Below are positions 1 through 13,700 of a stretch of 64,000 bases of DNA, one piece after another (the stretch's first letter is position 1; the number at the start of each line of letters is the position of its first letter). Origin of the DNA: Paraescarpia echinospica. Its lineage: Eukaryota; Annelida; Polychaeta; Sabellida; Siboglinidae. Both the position numbers and the translations under genes were made by a program. The stretch covers positions 30,647,851 to 30,711,850 of the forward strand of contig CM034534.1 in the NCBI GenBank assembly GCA_020002185.1, given 5' to 3'. The notes below the pieces were generated by a model. The model made no database searches and was not told where the DNA came from. It saw only the letters and a list, made by a program, of their open reading frames with translations.

Positions 1-515
1 ACTTGGGCTTGTTGACGCCATTCTGACTCTGCCAGCCAGCTCGGCTGATGCGGAGAGAGGCTTCAGTCAGCTGAAGCTGACGAAGAGCAGCATCCGGTCA
101 GTCCTGAAGGCAGATCGACTGACTGATCTGTTGACCATTCAGCTGAGTTCACCAGACATCGCTGCATTTGAACCGAAGGAGGCAATCGAGCTGTGGAGTG
201 CTGGTGGAGCCCGGAGGCCAGACACTCAGCCGCTTAGGCCAAGGCCCGACTGTAGTAGTTACACTGACAGCAGTGACACCGACTGTGATGACAATAGTGC
301 CTCCGACTCTGAGTGACACTGACTGACTGACAGGCAGTGTTAATGCCAGGCCTGGATGACACTGTGGTTTTTTGTGTTTTAAATAAAATTGTTGTAACCT
401 AAATTTGTGCTATGTTTTTTATTTGCAGGACTAGTAAACCTTTTGGCGGACTAGTAAACTTTTGTCTTTACTAGTCCTGCTGTCTAGTAAAATAAATGCT
501 GAAGTTCTACCCCTG
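1..515 (+). mobile_element. hAT transposon, 3' terminal part (copy 1, cut by window start)
   Basis: The sequence is nearly identical to the reverse complement of the 3' end of the complete hAT element at 18855-22044. It holds the end of the transposase frame, a poly(A) signal AATAAA at 382-387, a subterminal block of ACTAGTCC repeats (about 430-490) and the terminus GTTCTACCCCTG ending at 515. The few differences from the other copy include AAT versus AGT near the end of the transposase and one T/C change after the stop. The left part of the element lies outside the window, so the target duplication cannot be checked. Confidence 0.9.
2..316 (+). CDS. hAT transposase, C-terminal fragment
   Basis: This open frame enters from the left edge and ends at TGA 314-316. 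It matches the last 104 residues of the transposase encoded at 19052-21654 almost residue for residue. It contains the hAT C-terminal dimerisation signature (SSADAERGFS) and an acidic Ser/Asp-rich tail. One visible difference is Asn for Ser in the tail (CDDNSASDSE versus CDDSSASDSE). The 5' part and any intron are outside the window. No frameshift is visible, so this copy may also be intact. Confidence 0.9.
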   Translation, partial: LGLVDAILTLPASSADAERGFSQLKLTKSSIRSVLKADRLTDLLTIQLSSPDIAAFEPKEAIELWSAGGARRPDTQPLRPRPDCSSYTDSSDTDCDDNSASDSE

Positions 516-910
516 TGTTTTACATCACACTGCAACACACTCGAGGCAGCAATAATTGTACTCCTGTAGGAAATGTAATTATAGACAGTTCTGGATTTCA
601 TTAACATGGTCTGGCTTACTGCAAAAAGGGCAACTAAACCACATGCATTGCAATTTTTACGCAACACAAAAAAGGTATGCACAGCTAAAATTACCAACTC
701 TAAAGTACAATAACCTTCCTAAAATTGACATATTATTCCTCTTGTGGTCAGATTAATGCAAACATGTGACTGCTATTGAATGCTATTACATCAAGAAATG
801 GTGCAGAGGACGAATCATGTGATTTACTCAGGTTGCATGAATGCAAATAAATAAATAACTTTCGATCCAATTCAAATTTAAAATAAGCTAACATAAATTT
901 GTAGTTCATT
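516..910. other. Unassigned AT-rich spacer
   Basis: The spacer lies between the hAT terminus and a tandem repeat. I see no coding signal, splice-bounded exon or repeat. It lies 3' of the last visible ABLIM exon, so it is presumably intronic. Confidence 0.4.
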
Positions 911-1387
911 ATTTCAAATACACTTCAGCCATCAAGATGTTAGAAAATATGTAGTTTATACTATGATATTATATTAATTTATTTCAAATACACTTCAGCC
1001 ATCAAGATGTTAGAAAATATGTAGTTTATACTATGATATTATATTAATTTATTTCAAATACACTTCAGCCATCAAGATGTTAGAAAATATGTAGTTTATA
1101 CTATGATATTATATTAATTTATTTCAAATACACTTCAGCCATCAAGATGTTAGAAAATATGTAGTTTATACTGTGATATTATATTAATTTATTTCAAATA
1201 CACTTCAGCCATCAAGATGTTAGAAAATATGTAGTTTATACTACGATATTATATTAATTTATTTCAGCCATCAAGATGTTAGAAAATATGTAGTTTATAC
1301 TGTGATATTATATTAATTTATTTCAAATACACTTCAGCCATCAAGATGTTAGAAAATATGTAGTTTATACTGATATTATATTAATTT
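911..1387. repeat. 70-bp tandem repeat, seven units
   Basis: Units start at 911, 981, 1051, 1121, 1191, 1261 and 1320. Each begins ATTTCAAATACACTTCAGCC and ends with an AT-rich stretch. Five units are exactly 70 bases. The sixth lacks 11 bases near its start (59 bases). The last is slightly shortened before it merges into unique sequence. Units differ only at a few bases (ctatg/ctgtg/ctacg), so the expansion is recent. It lies in the presumed intron after the last visible ABLIM exon. Confidence 0.95.
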
Positions 1388-1604
1388 ATTGAATGAACAG
1401 ACTTTGTACTTGTAGATACAAGGAAATGTTTCATTTCAAGAAAATGCGTGAACATTATTTTTATCTTTCTTGGTCATTATGCCAGTTTTACTTAATTATT
1501 TCACAAGACATTGGTTACTCTGAATGGTGGGGTAACATGTTTGGAGTTTCACGTCTGGAGTGACATGTTGATGATGGCATGGTTGGGGTGACATGAACAC
1601 CCAC

Positions 1605-1755
1605 CTGGTCTGTGGAAGTGGGGTGACTTGGTACCAGCCGGGGGGTTGATAGATGGGCCCCGTTTGTATGAGCCGGATGACTTCTCCAGATAACTTGTTG
1701 TGAAAAACTTCCCATAATCCACCTCTTTGCGAGAGCCAAGGCTCCCATTCGAATC
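1605..1755 (-). CDS. ablim: ABLIM exon 8 (linker region)
   Basis: The acceptor is GGTTTTCAG just above 1755 and the donor GTGGGT just below 1605. The exon starts in phase 0 and ends with one extra base (150+1). It encodes DSNGSLGSRKEVDYGK, then SYLEKSSGSYKRGPS and GTKSPHFHRP. The last motif resembles the APKHFHIP segment of vertebrate ABLIM, just before the acidic part of the linker. No following exon was found down to position 1. Confidence 0.7.
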
Positions 1756-4700
1756 CTGAAAACCATCAAGCATGTTTCTGTTTTAACGTGAACTGTATTT
1801 GAGAACCAAGAAAGATATGAATATTCGTTCACGCTCACACATGCATGCATACATGCACATCTACATACATCCTTGCAACGTTTTCATTATCATAAATTGG
1901 TGGCGCCATCTAGTATGGGAAAGTTTAAATGAAAGCCTTATTGTTTCCTACACTGCTGAGAAACAAATATTGGCATATGCCTGTGATTTTTGCAAACGTA
2001 CTGTATGCTTAATAGGTCGGGTACGGTATCTAAACCCATGGTAGGCCACTTCCCATAACATGTTTGAGGAGCTGGGTGCAACTTGGCAGGCCGCCGAGAG
2101 CCAGACTATGGCAAACTAGGGGATTCTTTCCAACTGGTACTGCATGGCAGAGCCCGAGGCAGGGACACTTCACCACACTCCAGGCCTCTGTCTGCAGTAA
2201 CAGCCAGAAACACTGTCTTCAGGAAAACAAGACACACACAACATGTGTTATCACAGATAGCACGGGACAGTCTAGCTATTCTGGGACAGCATATGTAGAT
2301 ACGGGAACATCATTTAAAGGTAGAGAGTCTGGCTGCTTTTGTTGTAAAATAATATTATATAGTATAAGTTATCTTTTCTAAATGGCTTACCCGAAAAACT
2401 GTTTTAATAAACTACCAGTATAATTTTAAGATATAATTTGACCATCATCAGTCTATGAATATTGATCTTGCCATTCCAATGAAAACATGCTAATGAATAT
2501 ATGATTTTCTGAAAGAAAGATTTATGTCTAACAGATAATGGTCATCTTACATTAAATAATTCTGGTTCATTAAACACATTATAGCTGTCAATATAAACCT
2601 AAGTAATACTACATGTTTGCACATATCATATACTACAATACAGATATAGTTTATAATCTGATTTTAGGTATTGAAGAGACTTTCCACAATGGCGCATGAG
2701 TAAGTTTAACACACATGCATGCGGCGGTGAATTAATGCATGCAGACGTGCAGACATGGTCCCACTGCATACAGCAGACAGTCTCAATGCATACAAAATTC
2801 ATGCGACTCTCAGTGCGAGCTTAACCATAGTTCATTACTATGTGTACATGCGATGAGAACATGATTTCAATCCCGCAGGAATGCCTTAAAATAACAGCAT
2901 CCAACACAAATGTTCTTTCATCATTCCTGGCAAGGTTTGTCTCGAAGCAATCAATACTCAGACACCATAACTACAGGCAATTGTAGTTTTCAGCAGCATC
3001 TGGGGGGGTTCTGTTTACTGGTTGGTTTCTTATGAGAATGTCATTCAGTGAAGGGAAACTTAGTAGGCAGTGGTCAATTTTATCCAAAGTACATGCTAAA
3101 TACTGTCTGAATTGATATGACAAAAATCTATTATTAGGAGTATACAAATAAACAGACCACCCAGACATGCGGATATAATGGTAGGTAATTAAAGTTAATA
3201 AAACAAACAACTTGAAGAAATAAAATATATAGTGTCATCAAAAAATATTTATAATTATTGGGTGGATAGATGAATGGTTGGATGGACAGAGGGAGGGAAG
3301 GAAGGAGGGAGAGTGAAAGGGAGGGAGGTATAGAGAGGGAGAGTGAAAGGGAGGGATGAAAGTGGGAAAGGAAAGAGGGAGTGGAGGAGAGAGTGAGGAA
3401 GGGAGTGAGAAAGAGAGAGAGAGAGAGGAGGGGGGAGACTGGAAAGGGAGTGTGGCAGGGAAGGAAGGCATTGAAAGAAGAAGGAAAACAGGGATAGAAG
3501 AGTGACACAGACAGAAGCATGAGGCTAATACACATATCAAGTAGTTTCGTTAGTTCTACACGTAACATTTCTACATTATTTTTCATATCCGAATCAAAAC
3601 TGAATTTAATAGTCAATGCTACAAGTTAAATCTGACATTAGCTACTTGTTAACTACAGCAACATCAAAATGAACACATCGCAACTTTAACTTGATAAAGA
3701 AAATTAAAATATGTGATGAAAAAACACAACAAATGATAAACAACACAAATTCTGCACATTAATTTCAATCCTATAAATAGGATCAAAATCAATCTTTTCA
3801 ATCAAATTCATTTGACAAAATCATTAAAGATGGACTGTTCAACTATTGGACCAATCACAATGCCTAACCATTGAAACATGCAAAAGGAAAACAACAAGCA
3901 GTAAAACGTGCCCAAATTCATCAAAACTTTCTGAAACATTGCAAAATTTTCTTACACGCAGCTCGTATAAAAACCTAATCAAATTTGCTAATTAAAAGGA
4001 TTTTTTTGCATTGAGCTGATTAAAATATGTTTTGCATATTTTATATTTACCAAAATCTTGTGTACAAAGAAGTGGTCCTTGATAATTACTGATATTCTAG
4101 ATTACCATCACTTTTTTAAATCCAAGTCTTATGACAGTAATAGAAATGGCAACCAATGAAAATTCAGAGGTAACATGAAAATAGCTGGCTTACAAATTGA
4201 GTACAAGATTAACCCATTTCTTGTTTTTGAGAAAAATAACTTTTATGTTTTATCTTCAGTAAAAAACGTGTACACATCTACGTAATGTTAGAAGTATCAA
4301 AAATCAAAGCGACTCATATCAAGGACTAAAATCTCTATTATAGATTTAAATTTTGCCCACTCAGAAATGTCTTTCGTTTAAGCGTTTATTGCATCTTGCC
4401 CCCAAATTTTTTTTTAATGTGTGAGAATGTCAGTCCCGTCTTGTAATGATTCTGCAAATTAGACGGCACCAAACGCCATGCCCATATATAGCTGATACAA
4501 ACCCTTGATTTATGTGATGATCGTGATGCAGTGGACACCGCTGGACTTGGACTGCGATACTGCATCTGTGTGGTCAGTGACGTAACCGACGGCAACGGCG
4601 TGGTCAAGGCCACACGGACACAAAGCAAACAGATTTAGCGATGGCGACATACACAGCGGTGATGTCATGCGAGCGAGGCAACAGAGGTGACGAAGCGCAG

Positions 4701-7700
4701 GGAGAAGCAATTAATTAACAATCGTTGATATATCTTGTTTTCATATAGGACAAGGCAACATTAACTAGGGCAATTGCTTTCAGTTTCCATATTCTGTTGT
4801 AATATCAACCACCTTTGTATTATTACAATGTCCCAATTTACCATAGCAGTCAACATTGCAACTTTTGGGTGGGATTGTGTGATTTGTGTCCAATTTTTTT
4901 TACCATTTCTCTAATCACGTATTATGGTCACATCAGACTATAAGCATGCCATTATGGCTGCCAGTTAATGCTGGTGTGCACACCAGCTGGCTTTCTAATT
5001 TCCGATACATGATATCAACACAGAATATGGTGCTATATAAAATTTTATAACTGCATTAATTAATCTTGGAGACGAGCTACTGTGCACACAACAGATAACA
5101 TACTGTGCACAGTATATGGGAAACAAAACGGGAAGTTGCACAATACACCAAATTAAATATCAAATACAATCATACACAGTGTAGAATGTACACACAAACA
5201 TTATTATCAATTTTACTCTTGTGTAATAATACAATAAGAAATATTTTAGAACAGAATACCCTACCACATTATTATGTAAGTAGACCGCAGTTACATGTTA
5301 GGAGTTTGCACAGATCAAGGTGGATGCAACATGAATAAAAACAGTGATACTTACAAAGGTTTGTGATGGAGAAATACGATCTTTGTGATCAGCGTCTACA
5401 ACACGACCATAACGACACGTAAACTTACAAGACAGCCACTACCCAACAAGAATATATGCTCAATGCAACTCTCTACATTTGTCTCTCCACATCTGCCTCT
5501 CAACATTTACCTCTCAATATTTTGCCTATGAAAACGTACCTCAACACATTCACCTAAAATTTACCTCACAACATCTACTTCTCAATATTTGGTGAAGACA
5601 TCCTTTCCGGAATTGCTCTTTGATGTTGGGAGTTCCCACAACCAGTATCGACATAGACAGCAAGTGGGAAGAAGTACAACTCATTCAGTCACTTTCCATA
5701 CATTTGAGTTGGCAAAACACCAGGTGTAGTCTAATACTATTAGCATTACCAACCCTGTCTCGATACGCAGATTCCAGGTAAAGGAACAGACAGGTAGCTT
5801 TAAAATATTAAAGTCCTTTAATTAAGCATGCAGCTCAACTGCATTGCACACTGAGGTAATTCTGGGTCATTCCATGTTGTTGTGTATGCTGCAATCGTCC
5901 AGTCAGACAGCTTATCAAAACCACTTCACTGATCAATGAAGATTACACTGACTGGGATGTTGAACTTTGTGGGCACCCCAAAGAAACACTCACAAGTAAC
6001 ATCAGCGATTCACTCATAAACACACCCCTACAGCACATCCTAGGTGCCCCATACATGTTCTAACGGGGTAACATGGCTATAAAATCTAACAAGACATCTG
6101 TAGTTAGAAATATTGTGCTAAGTCAGGTAGGCCTTACCTTCACAAAACATTAAAGTTAACGGTCTACCTAAGAACACAATCACCAAAAATGTGCATTTCC
6201 CAAACTGGACAGCTTCATACATCAACATTTCAAGTCGATGCATGAAGGCATAGATTTGTAAATTTAAAAATAAATGGCTATAAATTTTTCTCAATATTTG
6301 CAAAGTTCATTTATATTTAATTTATAAACAAATTAAAACATTTAATAACAAATAAACTACTTAAACAAGACAAATTAACATAAATAAAATTATGCTAACC
6401 ACGGTTTGATTCTAGAAAGGAATCTCCGTAGACAGTGTATCTGAGTAAATAATTGCGAATTCAGCCAATGTAATACCATAGTTTGGAAGACTTACTGAGT
6501 TTCCCCACCTCAACTGTATCCCAGTGATAAGTGGTCATTACTAGATAAACAAACCCCACTTCTACCAGAGTAATCTTTATGGTTTGGAAAAGAAGCCAAA
6601 CCTCTGAAAACTGATACATAAACACTGCCAAGTTTCCTATCCCATTGCCTGCACAGTTTTATTTCACAAGCTGCCTTTTTCAGAAAGTAGTTGTTCATAC
6701 CAGAGAAGCTATCTTATCTGGTATCATAGTTGTCATTGTTTCAATAAATTTTTGTCTTAGCAAAACACACATAAATTGACACGTTTTACCAAAAAAATAG
6801 TGACAACTTAACCAAAATATGTATTATGTAATATGCCCCTTTGTGTTCGAGTCAAATCACTGACACCATGTTAGTATCTTGCAACAGGAACAATAAATCT
6901 ACCAAAAAATCAATGGAAGCCACAAGATCCATCCATGGTTGACAGATTAATATTTTAATTGACAGAATCGTTGCCATGGTAATGGTTGCACCAACTGCAG
7001 ACAGGGCACAGAGGGAAGCCAGGCTAGGTAGGCAGTGTAGCAGTATAATCAGCAGGGCAGTGAGAGAGAAAGGGTTAACATTCCCCTGTGTACTGCTGGC
7101 ACTGGAATGTCACTATCATCAGTAGTGGTAGATTCAGACAGACCCAGGCACCCTATATCTATGTAAGATGGTTACTTCATTGGAAAACACAGATGGCACT
7201 GCTAAATGGCTGCATGATTCTGTCATTTCCATCTACTATTACTAACAGAGACAGGGGAAATGGCCCACATTCTCCCCAGTGATTGATAGACACAAAACCC
7301 TTGACTCTGAACTACTATACAAGAAGATCAAGGTGACATTTGGATGACTCAGATAATCTTAACCACATACTGACCAGAATTTCCCTAACCAAGGCACCTG
7401 ACAATTTCTATAGACTCACACCAGAGCCAAGAAGTAAAAAAACCCACCTTCCTTCACAATTGTAGCAAACTGGAAACAGGCCCCATAATTGGCATGTTAT
7501 AGGCCCTATGGGCCAACAGTGAAGATCCAGGGCCAATTACAAACACCTGGCCTCGATGGTCAGAAGATCCAGAATCAAAAATGTGGGTTTTCCAGTCTAC
7601 CCTATCCTGTGTTTGCCTTTCCTTGTTATTTTATTTAGCAAATGACACAAGAGGACAAGGGGGTACTGTTACGTAGACAGTACAAACCAATACTACAGCC

Positions 7701-10700
7701 TAACATCCGACTCTCTATCTCCATAAACCATCTCTTACCCCAAACCACGACATTCACAAGTGAACTAACAAAATATCTCCCAGCATCACATATGTAACAA
7801 GAACGACTGTTGGGCATATCAGAATAATATTTCCATTTACAATACTGACCCGTTAAATGTAGCTAACACTACAAGCTCTTTTGACATGACAACAAAAATA
7901 TATAGATTATATGCGACCCTGTATCAATCGAAGCAAATAAAAACAAAACTCTGCTGACCAATCCAATCTATTAGTCACAAGATACCAGACTTTTTTACAT
8001 TGTTCTGAAGAAATTATGGGTGACATCTTTGCGAGTACAAAAACCAAAAAATTGAATTCCTACCTACCAAAATGTTTTCCCCTAATGAATAAAATAACAA
8101 ATCTGTCCTACCTACAACCCTAGACTTTGAAGGCAAAAACAAATATTATTCCGAGAAGCTTCAGAAACTGACTTCTCCCTGTTGACTCTCAACGTCCTTC
8201 GCCCCCTCCCCCTGCAACATGACACCAGGCGGTGGTACCAATGTCACTTCTGAATGCAAGGCAGGGCCCTGCTTTTTTGAAAGTGGAAAGTTCCTGGGAC
8301 CACCAAGAGTGAGAGAGGCCAGAGGGGGAAGGAGGGATTACTTGTCACCCTCTACAAAGGTGCAAATACAGCATGTGCCTTCAACAGATTCCCCAGTCAG
8401 GCTCCTGTTACCTGAGTGATGCAGTAAACTGTAGGGAACGTGAAAAATGAGCGACTGTTTTTCTAACCCAAATGACAACCTTTCTACTGGAGGAAACTGC
8501 CAATAAATAAACCTACCAAGAATGGCACAAGGGAAGGAGTCTTAAGTGGGCTAAAAACAAAGCTGTCAAACACATGAAACTGGGGAAGGACACATGGGTT
8601 TCCTGTTAGTTAAAGTGGTCTCATAACTGTTGCCTGTTAGACATTTCTACTGAAAGTTCACTGTATGCAGAAAGCATCGACCACTTGTAACTTGTAAGGT
8701 GTCATTTATTGTAAATTTTTAGTGCAAATTATTATTTTTACATTGCAGAACATTTGTCAGACTCCCTGATTAAAAACATATTTGATTAAATGGGCATTAT
8801 TATAAAATTTAGTCTATTCATATATATCTATCATAAAACATGCTTACATGCACCGATACATACATAAACATGCAAGCAAATATACACAGTAAATAATGTT
8901 TTCCTTTTGTATTTATGTTCCAAGAGAATACTCCCGTTCTTATTGAGAGTACAATGAACAAATGAATCAATAGTTCTAAAATGAAACAAAACCATAAAAC
9001 ACTTACAAGCCTTGTTTGGACTCAAGAATGGCTCGTCAAAAACATCAATAGACGTGTCATGTGTCTCTAGACAAACGTAAACAAACACAACAAAAGTAAA
9101 CAACAATAACAACAACCACAACAACAACAACAACAACAAAACATTAACAAAACCAACATTCAATAATAAAGCAAGCAAGTGCTTGTAAATACATAAATAT
9201 TAAATATACTCAGCACAATATAAATGTCATAGCATTTACAAATACAAGGCACAGTATGTAAATGCAAACACATAATTTCTTACACAAACTTGACATGTGT
9301 CATTCAGTGCTAACACATTATACAGTTCTCATCAAATTTGCACGACTTAATTAAATTGTGTTCTGATACAAAACAATGACGTATTGAAACAAATATTTCT
9401 TCAATTTTGAGAGCTGTTTTACCAGTAATTGGAATCCGTATTTGGAAATATATTGTTGGCAGCTTATTTTTAAACCTAACATGTCTGTATATTCTCAAGA
9501 TTGGAAGGGAGGGGCTAAATACGGTAAATAATGAGATCCAAAACAAAGTCAAACAGTTCTGACACCACTCGACATATGACTTTAAATATTGTACTCTTTC
9601 AAAACACTCATATTTGTAATACACCCGTACTTTACAAATTTATTACATCTGACATGTTTTTTATAATAAATGTATGAATACTACGAGTGCTATTTTAAAA
9701 CATCCAAGATATTACTGATGATACACTGTGTGGTTAAACTAATTTAACAATTATTGTATGTACATGTTTACCTTATGTATAGCAAAATTAACCTTTTAAT
9801 GTATTTTATATGCTACATTGTGTGTACAAATAAAATATTATTACTGTGCTAACCATTATAAAATAAACATCCACCAAACTCCCCTGCCTGTAGATGGCAG
9901 ATGTCATAACTCAAATCAGAAACTTTCATTTTGTTATAACTCAATTAGCAAAACCACTTGTCCAGTGAAAGTCAATTATATCTTCCTCCAAGAAGATTAC
10001 AAAAAATGAATTATCCCCAAGGGTCAGTTATCTTCATTGCCATCAATCAGGTTGCAATTTCTGGGAGAATAATGGGAACACACAGGAAACATGGTACATG
10101 AATATCTTCCTCCTATCACGGTTGCGTCACAATAAATGGTGACAGGGACAATAAAAAAGAGCTATACCATTAGAACTTAATTTAGTGTAATGTGCAAGAC
10201 GATTTTTAAATATCACTTAGAATGTTACAAACAGCAAGTATAAGAAACTAACACATTTTGTTTTGTAAAATTTAGTGCAGCGTATCCTATTTTTAGACTA
10301 CTTTTTTACATTTATAGTTTCTTTTAATCCAAATATGATTTTGGCAACACTGAAAATAGGCAGTGATCACAATGTGTGATTTAGTGTTTTGTGAGTTTTA
10401 ATTTTCTGCTAAGAATTACTAGGCAGCTGAAATATGGATGTTGCCTTATTTGTAAACAATAAAAAAATACATCATAATAACTAAATAAGGCAGTAAAATA
10501 TGTTAAAATGTGTTGTCATTTAGACAAATGAATGTACAGCACAAAAAACCTTAGAAAAGCAATTCGATTCACTTTGATTTATTTTTCAAATCTAATGAGA
10601 GTATTGTCACCATTTATTTTGAAACAGCCCATGATTACAATTTATACCAACAAACATCCTGTTTTTTTTAAGCCCAAATGGGAACAATAAATGAATAATA

Positions 10701-13700
10701 AATTCCTTCCCATCTATACTGGAATAAATGTGGGATCTGGGTTAAATCCATCCCTCTAGCAAGGAATGGGGAGGCCAGCCCAACATTCATTCCCCCTAAT
10801 CCCTCCAGTGCCTGGAATGCAGGGGCAGTGATATGGCAGTATCAACTTACCCTTTCCTTCACATATCTCAAATATAGAACTTACTGACTGGCCAGTGTTA
10901 TGGTTTTTTAATTTTGATTAAGAATTCCAGATAAATGTAATGGAAACTGCAGAAATTGAGAAATAAGGAATCATAGCGAATTTAAAACACCAACAACATT
11001 AAATAGCAATCATAGAAACCTGAGATATCTCCTAGACTTTTGCAAAAAATCTAAATTAGGAATTCAGACAACAAAGCCACGTAAAAGATATTAAACTAAA
11101 GCAATTATTTTAATAAGATAAAGCAATTATTTTAATAAGATACTATAATGATAAATACATGTTAACAAAAAGGAAGCAAAACATTTCCGTGCATAACATA
11201 AATAATGAGTTTAGTGAGGCAAACGAACAGGACATTTCCAATGCGACATTACACAAATATTCACAATAAGCAATGTTCCCACGCACCAGGCACAGAAGAA
11301 ACAAAAACATTGCAAACTGTGCCAACAGCGCCTCCATGACATCGCCATGGCAACATGTCTCTCCCTGGACGGGAGGAACTGTATACAGTAATCGGGGATA
11401 CATTTTGAGTAATCGTACTTGATTATTATATTAGACATTGATTGCATTATTATTATTACACTTGTCCAAAAGGCCAGGTAATCATACTCTATTGCATTGC
11501 CAAAGCAAGTGTCATTATGACTACAATAACAATTAAAATGTTCTTATGCATATTTCTGTCGTCTAGATTGTAATCAAATGAGACATTCCATTACAAGATT
11601 CCATTACTAGAGTCATCTAATTAATGCATATATTTATAGTATAAAAGTTTGTATATTAATATAATCATGTTTAAATGTCTTAAGTAAAATTGGTGGCATT
11701 AAATCACAAGATTTATTTTTATCATGTCAATTATATTCTTGAATGTAATCACAACTATAATCCAAACTGTAATTGATTACACTCATTTTGTAAGTGATTG
11801 TACTTATAATCTTACTCATATATGTTAGTACTAATCATAACCGGTTAAGTGTGATGTAATCTCCCCATCATTGCATCCACCAAACCATTACCATGGCAAC
11901 TGGGCTGTTTCCATGGAGACGTAATCACACGACACTTACTAATGGAGGATGTGTCAGACTTGTAGGTGGATGTGCTGGAGAGAATGGGGGAGTGAGGGAC
12001 ACCGGTCCCGTTGCCATTGACGACGGGCGCCTGCTTCGCTACAATAGACAGTGCGATGTGACAACAACAAGAAGCAACACCAGGAGAAAATAAACAGAAA
12101 ATGAACGAACTCTCAAACCATCCATCGCCAGTAACTGCTTATGTTTCAAGTGAAACTGGCTTGCAGACAAATTACGTATTAGAAATGTTTCTGTCACTTA
12201 AAATGTGTTTCTGTTGCAGAAGTACGACATAAGTCGCATACAAATGTTGCCATATTTCACCAATGTGAACAAAGGCGGGCCAAAATAATTCCTAGATGTA
12301 CATCTCAAACAACCATCATTTAAGTATACCAAAGTTCATAGTAGTAATGCTTTGAGTATTAAATTTCTTGCATAAAGTACTGCAAAAGTATCAGAATTGC
12401 AACATGGATTGTCCCCTTTTTATGAGAATACATGGATGGACTGAAATAAGGTTCCCAGTCTAGGTAGTATACACACAAGTGAAAACGAAACCACAGACAA
12501 TGTCTTGGGAGTCACATACAAGATGGATGATAACAAAGTCTATGTTATCAAAAGTTATGCATATTTAAGACAAATATATGCAAATTTGCTGCTTTTTATT
12601 GTACGATTAAATAATTTAATGAAAAAACACCTAGGTATGAACGTTACTTGTTGTTTCCATGTGTTATGTACATATATGTATTTCATGTGCAATTATACAA
12701 TGTTTGCACTATGTTATTCAAAACATCTTTTAAATATCATGTTAACTTTTTAATTAAACTGCATTTATGCATTAACATTATTTCGTTCAATAAAAGCACC
12801 ATGTTGAGTAGATAATAACACAGCATTGTGTGTATGGGAAAGTGATTCAATTTATATTATTTCAAGAAAAATCAGGGTGGTCTTCTATTTGACATTTTAT
12901 GCCAGACAGACAGAGCAGTGGACAGATGTCCTCCCAAAGCACTTACTTGTGACACACAACATTAAATATCTCTCAAAGCACTCAAAGGCAACAACCATGA
13001 CAACAACAGTGCCGTTGTGCACACACACAAAGCAACACTGGTGCTTGTGAATGAATTAAACTAATAAACATAAACTATCAACCAGCCGTGGACAGACGTG
13101 CATGCAGCCCTCCATACACAGCGTGACAGAAGCAAATGTAACAAAGTTGCAGAAAAGAAACGGATCATTCATCATCGCAAATGGAGATTGCCGACCCTAA
13201 TCAAATGTGCACGAAAATGGTGCTTTTCTTTGCACGTTATGCAATTGAAGGCCGACAGAGCGGAAATTTATCAGAAACCATGGCAACATGTAGACAGTTG
13301 AAAATGTTTGCCGACAGCAGCAAAAACAACCTAGTTTTCGTTGACTAATCAAATCTTTTCACTGGGGATATACGTGCAGGTGAAATGTACCTGGTTCCCT
13401 AGCTGTCAGCACATCTCAATTCAGAACAAGATGTGTGACTACCACCAAACGATTGTCTGGCCAGACTAGTAAAAGAATAATTCATGAACACAACTTTTTA
13501 GCATACCAGTTGTGAATAAAATTTACATAACTTGTGTACTTAAATTCATATGTTAAGCTTGACTAGACACACAAAATCTAGATTTTTATAACAATTGGGC
13601 AGTGTGTACAACCATGTTACTATGACATAAAACATTGTAATTGTTACTTATGTGTCACAATGTAACTTCTAAAAAAACATTCCAAAAGTTGTAATAGAAA

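Noticed and set aside
2083..2298. Possible extra ABLIM exon on the minus strand after TTACTGCAG
   Set aside because: No donor downstream, and exons 7 and 8 already join in phase.
3134..3616. 160-codon Ser/Leu/Pro frame on the minus strand
   Set aside because: Low-complexity read-through of the purine/pyrimidine tract.
8219..8419. GC-richer open frame on the + strand
   Set aside because: No domain, no suitable splice sites, and it lies antisense within an ABLIM intron.
11893..12093. 66-codon + strand frame
   Set aside because: It is the antisense shadow of ABLIM exon 4, which has matching phase and splice sites.
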